A stretch of 64,000 bases of DNA from Sphingobacterium phlebotomi (GCF_008180195.1 NZ_VTAV01000014.1:62001-126000), one strand, 5' to 3'; numbered from the stretch's first letter, positions 7,596-16,814 are shown. The notes: generated by a model not told the origin, from the sequence alone. Numbers and translations are program-made.

Positions 7596-9062
7596 CTAAG
7601 CGTATGAAACTGCTTTATCTTTACACTCCAATTCGGAGTATCCCATCAAGAATTCATCTACTTTTCTAGCACATTCACGACCTTCGGAGATTGCCCAAAC
7701 CACGAGAGATTGACCACGGCGCATATCACCTGCTACGAAAACTTTGTCAGCGGATGATTTATATTCGCCTTCTTGCGCTTCAACATTCCCTCGTCCGTCG
7801 AGTTTAACACCGAGTTGTTGTAACAGACCTTCATGTTGTGGATGCAGGAAGCCCATCGCCAATGTTACCAATTCACAAGGAATTTCACGCTCAGATCCTT
7901 CTACCTCCTTAAATTTCATAGGTCTGCCGAATGCATCGGTTTCCCACTCTAAATCGACTACCAAGGCACCGCGTAGATGTCCTTTATCATCTCCTAAAAA
8001 TGCTTTGGTGCTTACGCTCCAGAACCGTTGACAACCTTCCTCATGGGATGTCGTGGTTTTTAACAACATCGGGTATGTTGGCCACGGCATGGCTGAAGTA
8101 CGTTCCTTCGGCGGTTGTGGCATCAATTCGAATTGGGTGACACTTTTTGCCCCGTGGCGGTTGGACGTACCTACGCAGTCAGAACCCGTATCCCCACCGC
8201 CGATAACCAAGACGTTCTTATCTGTGGCCAAGATTTCTTCCACGTCGATAGGAGAGTTGCCTACCCGTTTGTTTTGCTGTTTTAGAAATTCCATCGCGTA
8301 ATGGACGCCTTTCAACTCACGTCCTGGAATGGGTAGATTACGTGGAATCGTTGATCCTCCTGCTAATACAATGGCATCATAATCCTGCAATTCACTGCTA
8401 GGAACATTGACCCCTACCTCCGCATTTGTCTTAAATACGACACCAGATTGCTCCATAACTTCCACGCGGCGGTCGATGACCGACTTATCCAACTTGAAAT
8501 CGGGGATACCGTAACGGAGCAAGCCGCCTACTTTATCATCACGCTCGTATACGACCACATCATGACCCGCTTTGTTCAATTGTGCAGCAGCGGCAAGGCC
8601 GGCAGGGCCGGAACCCACTACGGCTACGCGCTTTCCTGTCTTGATATAGCTTTTATTCGGCTGTACGTAGTTTTTCTTGAAGGCGATTTCAATAATATGC
8701 TTCTCAATCTCTTCGATAGCAACTGGTGGTTTGTTGATGCCTAACACACAGGCTGCTTCGCAGGGTGCTGGGCAGATTCTTCCCGTAAATTCCGGAAAGT
8801 TATTGGTGGACACCAAGATGTTATACGCTTCTTCCCAACGAGCGTCATAAACGGCGTCGTTGAACTCAGGAATCACATTCCCTAGTGGGCATCCCGAATG
8901 GCAAAAAGGAATGCCGCAATTCATACAGCGTGCCGCTTGATGATTCAGCTGATCGTCGGAATACAGTTTTACAAATTCCTGATAATTTTGTTTTCTGCTC
9001 TCTACAGATTCTTTCTGAGGAAGCGCTCTTTCAAATTCTAAAAATCCTGTTGGTTTTCCCAT
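7596..9062 (-). CDS. gltD: Glutamate synthase (NADPH) small subunit
   Basis: GltD passes electrons from NAD(P)H through FAD and Fe-S clusters to the large subunit for the conversion of glutamine and 2-oxoglutarate to two glutamates. The 488-aa protein has the N-terminal cysteine pattern CMNCGIPFCHSGCPLGN and CPAPCEAACVLG for the two low-potential [4Fe-4S] clusters. The FAD site is GSGPAGLAAAAQL (about 150-162) and the NAD(P) site is VIGGGDTGSDCVGT (about 285). VFVAGDMRRGQSLVVWAI near the C-terminus is the FAD-closing motif. It lies 20 bp downstream of gltB in the same operon. Confidence 0.97.
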   Translation of the reverse strand: MGKPTGFLEFERALPQKESVESRKQNYQEFVKLYSDDQLNHQAARCMNCGIPFCHSGCPLGNVIPEFNDAVYDARWEEAYNILVSTNNFPEFTGRICPAPCEAACVLGINKPPVAIEEIEKHIIEIAFKKNYVQPNKSYIKTGKRVAVVGSGPAGLAAAAQLNKAGHDVVVYERDDKVGGLLRYGIPDFKLDKSVIDRRVEVMEQSGVVFKTNAEVGVNVPSSELQDYDAIVLAGGSTIPRNLPIPGRELKGVHYAMEFLKQQNKRVGNSPIDVEEILATDKNVLVIGGGDTGSDCVGTSNRHGAKSVTQFELMPQPPKERTSAMPWPTYPMLLKTTTSHEEGCQRFWSVSTKAFLGDDKGHLRGALVVDLEWETDAFGRPMKFKEVEGSEREIPCELVTLAMGFLHPQHEGLLQQLGVKLDGRGNVEAQEGEYKSSADKVFVAGDMRRGQSLVVWAISEGRECARKVDEFLMGYSELECKDKAVSYA

Positions 9063-9082
9063 GACTACTTTTCCTCCGCTAA

Positions 9083-12000
9083 TTAAGCTTCCACTAATTT
9101 TTTACGTAACACATTTTTGTATTCGCGTGGGAATACTTTGATAAACTTACCCTTTTCGCTTGCCCAGTTTTGCAAGATGAAATTGGCCCGCTCACTGTTG
9201 GTGAGGTGTATATGGCGTTTCAGCAAAGCGATAATATCGTTTTCATCTGCGGTGTCTAGCGGATCAAGGTCTACCATTTCCTGATTGCAATTCTCACGGA
9301 AGTTGCTCGCTATATCGTAAATCCAAGCGATACCGCCGCTCATTCCGGCGGCAAAGTTACGCCCTGTTTCGCCTAGAATTAATGCACGGCCCCCAGTCAT
9401 ATATTCACAACCGTGGTCACCGATACCTTCCACCACAGCAGTAGCTCCGGAGTTTCTTACCGCAAAACGTTCACCCGCCATACCGTTGATGAAGAGGTGG
9501 CCCGATGTTGCACCATACAAGGCAACGTTACCAATGATAATATTTTCATGGGCTACTAGCGGGCTGTCGTCTGTCGGATAAATAGCAAGCTGTGCTCCGG
9601 AAAGACCTTTGCCCACATAATCGTTGGCTTCACCTTCCAGTTCAAACGAAAGCCCTTTCGCTGCAAAGGCGCCAAACGACTGACCTGCAGAACCTTCAAA
9701 CTTGAAGTTAACGGTATTGTCCGGTAATCCATCTGCACCATGTACTTTTGATACCTCATTCGATAACAGTGTACCAATGGTACGATCTGTATTTTTCACT
9801 TTAAATGTGCCGAATACAGGTGTCTTTGTATCGATAGCAGGTTTCGCTTGGTTCAATAATCCCCAATCTAAAATCATACTCATGCCGTGATCCTGCTCTT
9901 GCGTGTTGTACAGGCTTTCAGATGGCTCATTTCGAGCAACGTGCAATATTTGGGAGAAATCTATTTTGGCCGCTTTCCAGTGCTCTATATTTTCGCGTTT
10001 CTTCAAGAACTGTGCACGGCCCACCATCTCGTTTATCGTACGGAAACCAAGCTGTGCCATCGTCTCGCGTATTTCTTCTGCAAGGAAGCGGAATAAGTTG
10101 ACGATATCTTCGGGTTTGCCGGAGAATAACTTCTGTAATTCGGGATCTTGTGTAGCGACACCGACAGGGCAGGTGTTGAGATGACATTTGCGCATCATGA
10201 TACAGCCACCAGCAATCAGCGCTGCTGTAGCCACGCCCCATTCTTCGGCACCCAATAAGGTCGCTATAACAATGTCACGTCCGGTTTTCATTTGTCCGTC
10301 AGCCTGCAATACCACCCGGCTCCGCAATTTGTTTTGCACAAGCGTTTGGTGCGCCTCGGCTAGTCCCAACTCCCATGGTAGGCCGGCGTGTTTAACAGAA
10401 CTTAATGGTGATGCGCCCGTACCACCATCGAATCCGGCGATTAAAATCACATCCGCATGTGCTTTTGCAACGCCTGCAGCAATAGTACCCACACCAGCTT
10501 TAGAAACCAGTTTTACATTGATTCTTGCTTGACGGTTCGCATTCTTTAAATCGAAAATTAATTGGGCAAGGTCTTCGATAGAATAAATATCGTGATGCGG
10601 TGGAGGAGAAATCAATCCTACACCCGGCGTTGCGTGGCGTAAACGAGCAATAAACTCATTTACTTTATGTCCCGGCAACTGTCCTCCTTCGCCCGGCTTT
10701 GCGCCCTGGGCCATCTTGATCTGAATCTCATCCGCTTCCGTCAAGTAATGCGATGTCACACCAAAACGTGCAGATGCCACCTGTTTGATAGCAGAACGCA
10801 TCGAATCACCGTTAGGCAATCGTTTAAACCGGATCGCATCTTCACCACCCTCACCTGTGTTACTTTTCGCACCGATACGGTTCATCGCGATAGCAAGGGT
10901 ACTATGTGCTTCCGTAGAAATCGAACCCATAGACATTGCTCCGGTAGCAAAACGTTTCATGATGCTTTCCGCAGGCTCTACTTCTTCCAGGGGAACCGGT
11001 GTTCTGTGTTTCGCAAAATCCAATAACCCGCGCAACGTATACATCCGTTCTTTTTGGTTGTTAATTAAGGCTGCGTATTGTTTATAGGATTCGAAATCAC
11101 CGGTGCGGCAAGCCTTTTGTAAAAGGTGTACCGTTTCGGGGTTCCATAAGTGGCGTTCTCCTCGGCGTTTCCACTGATAAACACCTCCTTCTGGTAATAA
11201 TTTCTGTTCTACACGTGATTGCCCAAAAGCTCGCCAATGTTTGGATAGAGCTTCTGCTGCAATATCATCTAAGGTCAATCCCCCGATACGGGAAACCGAA
11301 CCACAGAAATATTGATCTACAACGGATTTTTCAATACCGAGGACTTCAAATATTTGTGCTCCGTGGTAGGATTGTAGTGTCGAGATTCCCATTTTTGAGA
11401 ATATCTTTAACAAGCCTGCACAGATAGCTTTTACATAATTTTTTCGTAATTCTTCCCAGCTCAATTCTGTTTCGATCTGTCCTAGTTCTTTCATGGTACG
11501 GATCGACGCTAATGCCATATAAGGATTGATTGCCGTTGCTCCGAAGGCTAACAGACAAGCAAAATGGTGTACTTCCCAAACATCGCCGGCTTCTACTACT
11601 AAACCTACTGCGCCTCTGTTTCCTGTCTTAATAAGATGGTGATGCACAGCCGATATCGCTAAGATCGATGGAATAGCACAATGTTGGGAGTCGATGGCGC
11701 GATCGGAAAGAATGATGACTTCAAAACCATCGCGGACCGCATCATCGGCATATCGGCATAGTCTTTCCAGACCGGCCTCCAATGAACCTGGTTTACCGTC
11801 TGCTTTGAAGTAAAGTTGTAATGTTTTCGCCTGGAAGATACCCGTGTCGATAGAACGTAGTTTTTCTAATTCGCTCGACGTCAATATCGGATGCTCTAAG
11901 GTTACACAATGGCAGAATTTTTTGTCTTCTACCAAAATATTACCTGCATTGCCGATGAATGTTGCTAAGCTCATTACCAAACGTTCCCGAATCGGATCGA

Positions 12001-13597
12001 TAGGTGGATTGGTAACCTGTGCAAAGAACTGTTTGAAATAGCTGGACAGATGCTGTGGTTGGTCCGATAGAATAGCCAACGGAACATCTGTACCCATGGA
12101 GCCAATAGGTTCGTAGCCTGTCAACGCCATCGGCGTGATGATGCTTTCTAAGTCTTCACGTGAATAGCCAAATGCCTGCTGGTATTTAAATACTGATTCT
12201 TTTTTAAGATAGGTGTAGGTAACACGTGGTTTTTCCAATTCCGCCATGCGGATTTTGTAATTATCCAACCATTCGCCGTAAGGTTGCTGACGGACGAGCT
12301 CGCCTTTGACTTCTTCGTCGGAACGAATGCAGCCTTTTTCCATATCCACGACGAAAATTTTTCCGGGTTGTTGACGACCTTTCTTGATGATGAGGCTTTC
12401 CGGTACCGGTAATGCACCAGCTTCCGAAGCCACGACTACGCGGTCATCAGACGTGACGGCGAAGCGTAGCGGTCTCAAACCGTTGCGGTCCAGCGTGGCG
12501 CCAATAGTGTTGCCATCTGTGAAACACAAAGCAGCAGGACCATCCCATGGCTCCATCAATGTCGCATGATATTCATAAAACGCTTTTTTGAGTGGATCCA
12601 TTTGGGTGTTGCCATCCCAAGCTTCCGGTACGAGCATGAGCATCACATGCGGCAAGCTCCTTCCGCTATGTAAAAGCAATTCTACGACGTTATCCAAACA
12701 AGCAGAATCCGATTGTCCACGATCTACTACAGGAAGCAGAATTTGCATCTCTTCTTCTGTAAAGTAAGGAGAAGAAAGTGCTCGCGCGCCGGCATAAAAC
12801 CAGTTTAGGTTTCCGGTCAAGGTGTTGATTTCACCATTGTGTGCAATATTGCGGAACGGTTGTGCCAACGACCATGAAGGAAAAGTATTCGTAGAAAAAC
12901 GCGAGTGTACCAATCCGAATGCCGATACCACACGTGGGTCTTTCAAATCTTCGAAATACGTACCGACTTGATAGGTGGTCAATTGTCCTTTATATACGAT
13001 GGTCTTGCATGAAAGCGAAGCGATATATAAAGGTAATGGGTATGTTTGTTGTTGTTTGATTTTCTGGATGATGAGGCGTCTAAGAACGAAAAGCTTCCGC
13101 TCAAAATCCGCTGTGGTAGATACACCATCAGGGCGGGAGACAAAAAACTGAACAATCTCGGGTTCTGCGCTCAATGCCGTTGGACCGATACCCTCCCGAT
13201 TAACCGGAACATCACGGAAGCCTAGAAATTTCATGCCGCGTTCTTCCGTAGCTTCGACGATGGCATTACGGCATAGCTGATTTAACTCTTCCTCCTTTGG
13301 AAGAAACACCATACCCGCGCCATAATAGCCCGGCTCTTCTAATTGAATGCCGAGGTTTATACACTCTTCCCACAAAAATTCATGTGGCAATTGAATCATA
13401 ATTCCAGCTCCGTCACCACTTTCAGGGTCGCAACCACACGCCCCTCGGTGTTCCATGTTTTCCAACATAGTCAACGCATCCTTTACCTGCTGATGCGACT
13501 TCTTGCCTTTGATGTGGGCCACAAAACCAACACCACACGCATCATGCTCAAAGTCAGGATTATACAGCCCTTGTTCCGGTAATCTTTCGTTTGTCAT
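9083..13597 (-). CDS. gltB: Glutamate synthase large subunit
   Basis: A 1504-aa protein. From the ATG at 13597 it begins MTNERLPEQG; Cys21 in HDACGVGFVA is the expected class II glutamine amidotransferase nucleophile, so about 20 residues form a propeptide that is cleaved. The central and FMN-binding synthase domains follow, with PPHHDIYSIEDLAQLI and AGFDGGTGASPLSS. The [3Fe-4S] ligands are in CHLNTCPVGVATQ. The C-terminal GXGXG beta-helix includes GDHGCEYMTGG. A TTG at 13609 is in frame, but AGGAGAG lies between it and the ATG, acting as an unusually clear ribosome binding site for this genome, so I chose 13597. It is first in the gltBD operon. Confidence 0.96.
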   Translation of the reverse strand: MTNERLPEQGLYNPDFEHDACGVGFVAHIKGKKSHQQVKDALTMLENMEHRGACGCDPESGDGAGIMIQLPHEFLWEECINLGIQLEEPGYYGAGMVFLPKEEELNQLCRNAIVEATEERGMKFLGFRDVPVNREGIGPTALSAEPEIVQFFVSRPDGVSTTADFERKLFVLRRLIIQKIKQQQTYPLPLYIASLSCKTIVYKGQLTTYQVGTYFEDLKDPRVVSAFGLVHSRFSTNTFPSWSLAQPFRNIAHNGEINTLTGNLNWFYAGARALSSPYFTEEEMQILLPVVDRGQSDSACLDNVVELLLHSGRSLPHVMLMLVPEAWDGNTQMDPLKKAFYEYHATLMEPWDGPAALCFTDGNTIGATLDRNGLRPLRFAVTSDDRVVVASEAGALPVPESLIIKKGRQQPGKIFVVDMEKGCIRSDEEVKGELVRQQPYGEWLDNYKIRMAELEKPRVTYTYLKKESVFKYQQAFGYSREDLESIITPMALTGYEPIGSMGTDVPLAILSDQPQHLSSYFKQFFAQVTNPPIDPIRERLVMSLATFIGNAGNILVEDKKFCHCVTLEHPILTSSELEKLRSIDTGIFQAKTLQLYFKADGKPGSLEAGLERLCRYADDAVRDGFEVIILSDRAIDSQHCAIPSILAISAVHHHLIKTGNRGAVGLVVEAGDVWEVHHFACLLAFGATAINPYMALASIRTMKELGQIETELSWEELRKNYVKAICAGLLKIFSKMGISTLQSYHGAQIFEVLGIEKSVVDQYFCGSVSRIGGLTLDDIAAEALSKHWRAFGQSRVEQKLLPEGGVYQWKRRGERHLWNPETVHLLQKACRTGDFESYKQYAALINNQKERMYTLRGLLDFAKHRTPVPLEEVEPAESIMKRFATGAMSMGSISTEAHSTLAIAMNRIGAKSNTGEGGEDAIRFKRLPNGDSMRSAIKQVASARFGVTSHYLTEADEIQIKMAQGAKPGEGGQLPGHKVNEFIARLRHATPGVGLISPPPHHDIYSIEDLAQLIFDLKNANRQARINVKLVSKAGVGTIAAGVAKAHADVILIAGFDGGTGASPLSSVKHAGLPWELGLAEAHQTLVQNKLRSRVVLQADGQMKTGRDIVIATLLGAEEWGVATAALIAGGCIMMRKCHLNTCPVGVATQDPELQKLFSGKPEDIVNLFRFLAEEIRETMAQLGFRTINEMVGRAQFLKKRENIEHWKAAKIDFSQILHVARNEPSESLYNTQEQDHGMSMILDWGLLNQAKPAIDTKTPVFGTFKVKNTDRTIGTLLSNEVSKVHGADGLPDNTVNFKFEGSAGQSFGAFAAKGLSFELEGEANDYVGKGLSGAQLAIYPTDDSPLVAHENIIIGNVALYGATSGHLFINGMAGERFAVRNSGATAVVEGIGDHGCEYMTGGRALILGETGRNFAAGMSGGIAWIYDIASNFRENCNQEMVDLDPLDTADENDIIALLKRHIHLTNSERANFILQNWASEKGKFIKVFPREYKNVLRKKLVEA

Positions 13598-13785
13598 TTC
13601 TCTCCTCAAAATATTTTGTTGCTAATATATGAATAAAAAATGTTTTTCGTTGTAAATTTTATAAAAAAAATGATTCGGTGTTGATGTATTTGTAATTTAA
13701 TATCCTTTTTTTGCGGAAATCGCATTTGTTATTTAGATTCTGTCTAGGTTTTTATCAGTCGGGTAATTCCATGATAATATATTAT

Positions 13786-14919
13786 TTATCTCTCGTCGCC
13801 CGCGTTCATAATAAAATCTCTGAAATTCTCTTTGGTCACCACATGAACATCTGCCTGATATGCTTTAACAAAGCTTGAGGGGATATTTACTTTTGCTTTT
13901 GGGTTCCATTTGAATTCAAACCCGATAATTTCTCCATTCGATTCTTCAACATAATCCATTTCCTGTTGCTGTTTGGTTCGCCAGAAATATTTGTTGCAAT
14001 AGCGTTGGTGGTAATGATTTCGTTTGAGTCTTTCTGACATTAGAAAATTTTCCCATAAGGCCCCGATATCGTTCCGCAATCCGATTGGGTTGAAATTGTG
14101 GATCAGGGCATTGCGGATACCATTATCATAGAAATAAATCTTTCGGTTCGTTTTGATTTCGTTACGGAGGTTGCGACTAAATGATGTCAGGGGGTAGATG
14201 ATATACGAAAGTTCCAGTAAATGGATATAGCTTGAAACGGTGTTTTTGTCGACCCCGGTTAGCTGTGCAATTTCGTTATAACTAACTTCGCTTCCTACCT
14301 GAAACGCCAACGCTTGAAGGATTTTCTCCAAAATCTCTGGTTTCTTGATATTCGAGAAAGATAAGATATCTTTAAACAGGTAACTCTGCGTAATCTCGTT
14401 CAGAATCTCCCGCTCTTCGCCTATGTTATTGATTACATCCGGATAAAAACCATAAATCAAACGGTTTTCGATATCTCTTGTAGCATCTAAATAACCGACT
14501 GATTTTTCATATTCCTCATAAGACACAGGAAAAAGAAAATGCTCGAATTTTCTACCTGTAAGCGGTTCGTTTGTTTGATTGCGAAGCTCAAAAGCTGATG
14601 AACCGCTCATAATTAACTGTACAGCTTTGAACTGATCATGAATAATTTTCGCCGTAAGCCCTATGTTTTCAATCCTCTGGGCTTCATCTATGAAAACAAT
14701 TTTGGAATTTCCGATGATGCTCTCGATTTCCTTCGTGTTAGGGTTGGTTAGCTTTTCTCTTACCAAAGGATCATCACCATCGAGAAACAAAAATTCTGCT
14801 CCTTTTAATACTTCTCTAATAAGCGTTGTTTTCCCGACCTGTCTTGCACCGATCAGTATAATCGTCTTTCCTTTGAACAACTTTGCCGAAATCGTATTTT
14901 TAATCGTTCTTTCAATCAT
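13786..14919 (-). CDS. AAA ATPase with DUF4143 domain
   Basis: A 377-aa protein. It starts MIERTIKNTI at the ATG at 14919; an in-frame TTG at 14931 is rejected. The N-terminal P-loop ATPase has Walker A GARQVGKTTL (about 24-33) and Walker B VFIDEAQR. A DUF4143-type C-terminal part follows: winged-helix-like YNEIAQLTGVDKNTVSSYI and then MDYVEE...GFEFKW, which resembles PD-(D/E)xK nuclease residues (D, then ExK). This family is very common in bacteria and archaea; its function is unsettled. Two tandem palindromes sit immediately before the start codon and suggest tight, possibly autogenous, control. It appears to be a single-gene unit. Confidence is high for the family, low for the role. Confidence 0.88.
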   Translation of the reverse strand: MIERTIKNTISAKLFKGKTIILIGARQVGKTTLIREVLKGAEFLFLDGDDPLVREKLTNPNTKEIESIIGNSKIVFIDEAQRIENIGLTAKIIHDQFKAVQLIMSGSSAFELRNQTNEPLTGRKFEHFLFPVSYEEYEKSVGYLDATRDIENRLIYGFYPDVINNIGEEREILNEITQSYLFKDILSFSNIKKPEILEKILQALAFQVGSEVSYNEIAQLTGVDKNTVSSYIHLLELSYIIYPLTSFSRNLRNEIKTNRKIYFYDNGIRNALIHNFNPIGLRNDIGALWENFLMSERLKRNHYHQRYCNKYFWRTKQQQEMDYVEESNGEIIGFEFKWNPKAKVNIPSSFVKAYQADVHVVTKENFRDFIMNAGDER

Positions 14920-14931
14920 AATTCTTTTCAA

Positions 14932-14991
14932 TTCACCAAAAGTAATGCTTTTTAGTGAATTAATTCACCAAAAGTAATTCTTTTTGGTGAA
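14932..14991. promoter_or_regulatory. Two tandem 28-bp palindromes (putative operator)
   Basis: Copy 1 (14932-14959) and copy 2 (14964-14991) each run TTCACCAAAAGTAAT then CTTTTT(A/G)GTGAA, so each is an inverted repeat with TTCACC/GGTGAA arms and the pair is a direct repeat with a 32-bp period, close to three helical turns. Copy 1 has one arm mismatch (AGTGAA). They lie 12-72 bp before the ATG of the DUF4143 ATPase, where the promoter should be. Binding of a dimeric repressor to both sites is the simplest reading. Confidence 0.6.
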
Positions 14992-15018
14992 CGAAAGCCA
15001 TCTTTTACTTCCATCGCA

Positions 15019-15723
15019 TTATTTGTCGTCCAGCGGATAATGCTTGTCGACATACTGCTTCACGCGTAACGCTCTTTGGTAAACTTCTTCGGAGGCATAG
15101 TGCACGCGGTTGTATTGTTCAGAAACCTCTTCGCCATACTCGAAATATTGCTGTTGGAGGTTACGTGTAGTACCAATTATGCCAAAAAACTCCTGTTGAT
15201 CGCGATCTAGTGACACGATATCTACGGAAACATCATTGTAATGGCGAAAAACCTGGTGTATCAGTTTGTCGCCCTCGTCGTCCTGTTCGTCAAACCAGTC
15301 CTCCTTTTCATAGATATGGTCTGCCCAGTTGTCGAACCACTGCATTTCGGTTGTAATCTGTTTATGCAGCTCTCTAAGGTCTTCATTATGGCTATCAACC
15401 GCCGTGTAGAAATCGACTATATCGATCGTAAACCGTTCTCCCATATCGGGGAGTTCCACGTTATCGACCAGTTTAAAAGCTGCTTCGATAAAATCCAATT
15501 GCTGTTTTATAGGAGCAAGTCGGTATTCGAGTTCGGCCGTCTTCACGTCGATCTCCAAAAAAGCATCTTTATGGCGTAATAGATTTTGTTTCGTTTCCCA
15601 GGTCCTATCGTGCATACGGTAATAGGCTTCCAGCGCCTTTATTTCGAAATCCAGTGCTTTCTTTTTTAGATCGAATTGGAGGATGATGGGGCGTAGCGGA
15701 TGTTCTTTTACGATCTCTTTCAT
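15019..15723 (-). CDS. Helical (coiled-coil) protein of unknown function
   Basis: A 234-aa cytosolic protein I do not recognise. It is strongly charged and predicted helical, with heptad-like stretches over about 15-85 (LKKKALDFEIKALEAYYR, then TAELEYRLAPIKQQLDFIEAAF) and again at 165-225. A central acidic, tryptophan-rich patch (EMQWFDNWADHIYEKEDWF) precedes DEQDDEGD. There is no signal peptide or membrane segment. The gene follows the FN3-like protein at 15896 in the same direction, separated by a 172-bp spacer with a long hairpin, so the two may form an operon. Start ATG at 15723. Confidence 0.72.
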   Translation of the reverse strand: MKEIVKEHPLRPIILQFDLKKKALDFEIKALEAYYRMHDRTWETKQNLLRHKDAFLEIDVKTAELEYRLAPIKQQLDFIEAAFKLVDNVELPDMGERFTIDIVDFYTAVDSHNEDLRELHKQITTEMQWFDNWADHIYEKEDWFDEQDDEGDKLIHQVFRHYNDVSVDIVSLDRDQQEFFGIIGTTRNLQQQYFEYGEEVSEQYNRVHYASEEVYQRALRVKQYVDKHYPLDDK

Positions 15724-15752
15724 GTCAGTCGGTTTGTTGCTGGAAAATGGCT

Positions 15753-15793
15753 GCCGTTATTTCTATCTCACTATAAAGATAGGAAATAACGGC
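15753..15793. other. Long imperfect hairpin between two unknown genes
   Basis: GCCGTTATTTCTATCT (15753-15768) and AGATAGGAAATAACGGC (15777-15793) are complementary over 16 bp with one bulged G and an 8-nt loop. On the minus strand, the direction of both flanking genes, there is no U run after it, so it is not a standard terminator. It could be an mRNA processing or stability element, or a weak plus-strand terminator (CCTTTT follows). Confidence 0.6.
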
Positions 15794-15895
15794 GCCTTTT
15801 CTCGTGTTTGTTATGCTTCTGCATCTTGTTCTATTACTTCTATATGTTAGAAGTTCATTTATTAGTCTCAAAAAATGGTGTTCCGAAGAACAAAG

Positions 15896-16510
15896 TTAAA
15901 CTACGTAGCTCGATACGACGGCACTGTAGTTCGGCTCGGGATTGATGCCCACATAACTGGCGCGGAATTCATATTCTTCAAACATCTCCAAGCCTTCCAG
16001 TATGCAGGTGGACTTGCTGCAGAACTGCGTAGACCATTCGGCTTCACCTTTTTTACGGGAGTCAAAGCGGTACATACGGGCTCCTTTCCAGCGGTCAACC
16101 TTCAATTTGATGCGACGTGATCCGACCTGTTGCGGTTCGGCAACCAGATGTGTAGCCTTCGGTACCGGTCCGGCGTAGGATTGGGCTCCTTTAGGAAGCG
16201 CGAAGCCCGAAGCCAATATCAAGTTCGCGTCTTTGTTGGCGACCGTGTCCACATATTTTGCCAGTTCACTAAGTAGATATTCGAGCTGCTTTTTCTTGTC
16301 TTTCCTGATGCGGACCGCCCGGCCGTCGCGATAGGCGGCTTCCGTAGCCGATAGGCGGAAATCGATCAGTGCAGTTTCAATCGTATCCAGTCCCGGTACA
16401 GGTTCGGGATAGATTGTTACAGCTTCTCTCATGTTGGTGATAATCTGCTCTGCATACTGCATCAGATTATCGTCTTTCAATCTTTGCGATTGTGTCGTTG
16501 GTTTGTTCAT
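15896..16510 (-). CDS. Protein with C-terminal fibronectin type III-like domain
   Basis: A 204-aa protein with a helical N-terminal half (about 1-105) and a C-terminal half that reads like a single FN3-type beta-sandwich (about 115-204: ATHLVAEPQQVGSRRIKLKV, then GARMYRFDSRKKG and GLEMFEEYEFRASYVG, then NYSAVVSSYV). The YEFRASYVG...SSYVV ending is the typical last strand pair of such domains. No signal peptide is present, so a cytosolic place is likely. Similar short helical-plus-FN3 proteins occur in Bacteroidota; their function is unknown to me. Upstream lies the structured 642-bp gene-free stretch, and the coiled-coil gene is downstream. Confidence 0.72.
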   Translation of the reverse strand: MNKPTTQSQRLKDDNLMQYAEQIITNMREAVTIYPEPVPGLDTIETALIDFRLSATEAAYRDGRAVRIRKDKKKQLEYLLSELAKYVDTVANKDANLILASGFALPKGAQSYAGPVPKATHLVAEPQQVGSRRIKLKVDRWKGARMYRFDSRKKGEAEWSTQFCSKSTCILEGLEMFEEYEFRASYVGINPEPNYSAVVSSYVV

Positions 16511-16586
16511 TGTTTTACATTTTTAAAATTAAACATTCATTTATTTGTTGCAACGATACAAACATAGGGTATCGGTCTGGCGCCGA

Positions 16587-16646
16587 GGGGGCAATTTTGT
16601 GACAAATTCGGGGGATTCCCGAAAAACTTTTGTCACAAAATTACCC
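16587..16646. repeat. Nested 60-bp inverted repeat
   Basis: The outer arms AATTTTGTGACAAA (16593-16606) and TTTGTCACAAAATT (16629-16642) are perfectly complementary over 14 bp. Inside them TTCGGG (16607-16612) pairs with CCCGAA (16618-16623), leaving a 5-nt loop. GGGG before and CCCC after can extend the stem. The TTTTGTGACAAA arm is itself close to a dyad (TTGTGACAA). Confidence 0.75.
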
Positions 16647-16761
16647 CATGAAATGTGTGTTTAAGTGTGTTTTTTTTTGGATAAACAGGGTTTATGCTGT
16701 ATTGAAGGCCGTTTATTCGGGGAAACAAATTGAAATATGACCAAAGTGAAAACGCATTACA

Positions 16762-16791
16762 TTGCAAAAAAAGAGTGCTCTTTTTTTGCAA
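16762..16791. repeat. 30-bp perfect palindrome
   Basis: TTGCAAAAAAAGAG (16762-16775), a TG spacer, and CTCTTTTTTTGCAA (16778-16791) form a perfect 14-bp inverted repeat. ACGCA at 16752-16756 and TGCGT at 16793-16797 extend it after a small internal loop. In RNA it would be an A/U-rich hairpin with U7 in the stem rather than after it, unlike an ordinary terminator. Confidence 0.75.
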
Positions 16792-16814
16792 TTGCGTGAT
16801 ACAATTTCTTTTTA

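Noticed and set aside
13774..13785. ATAATATATTAT palindrome after the DUF4143 gene
   Set aside because: Only A/T residues; symmetry of this size is expected by chance in such sequence.
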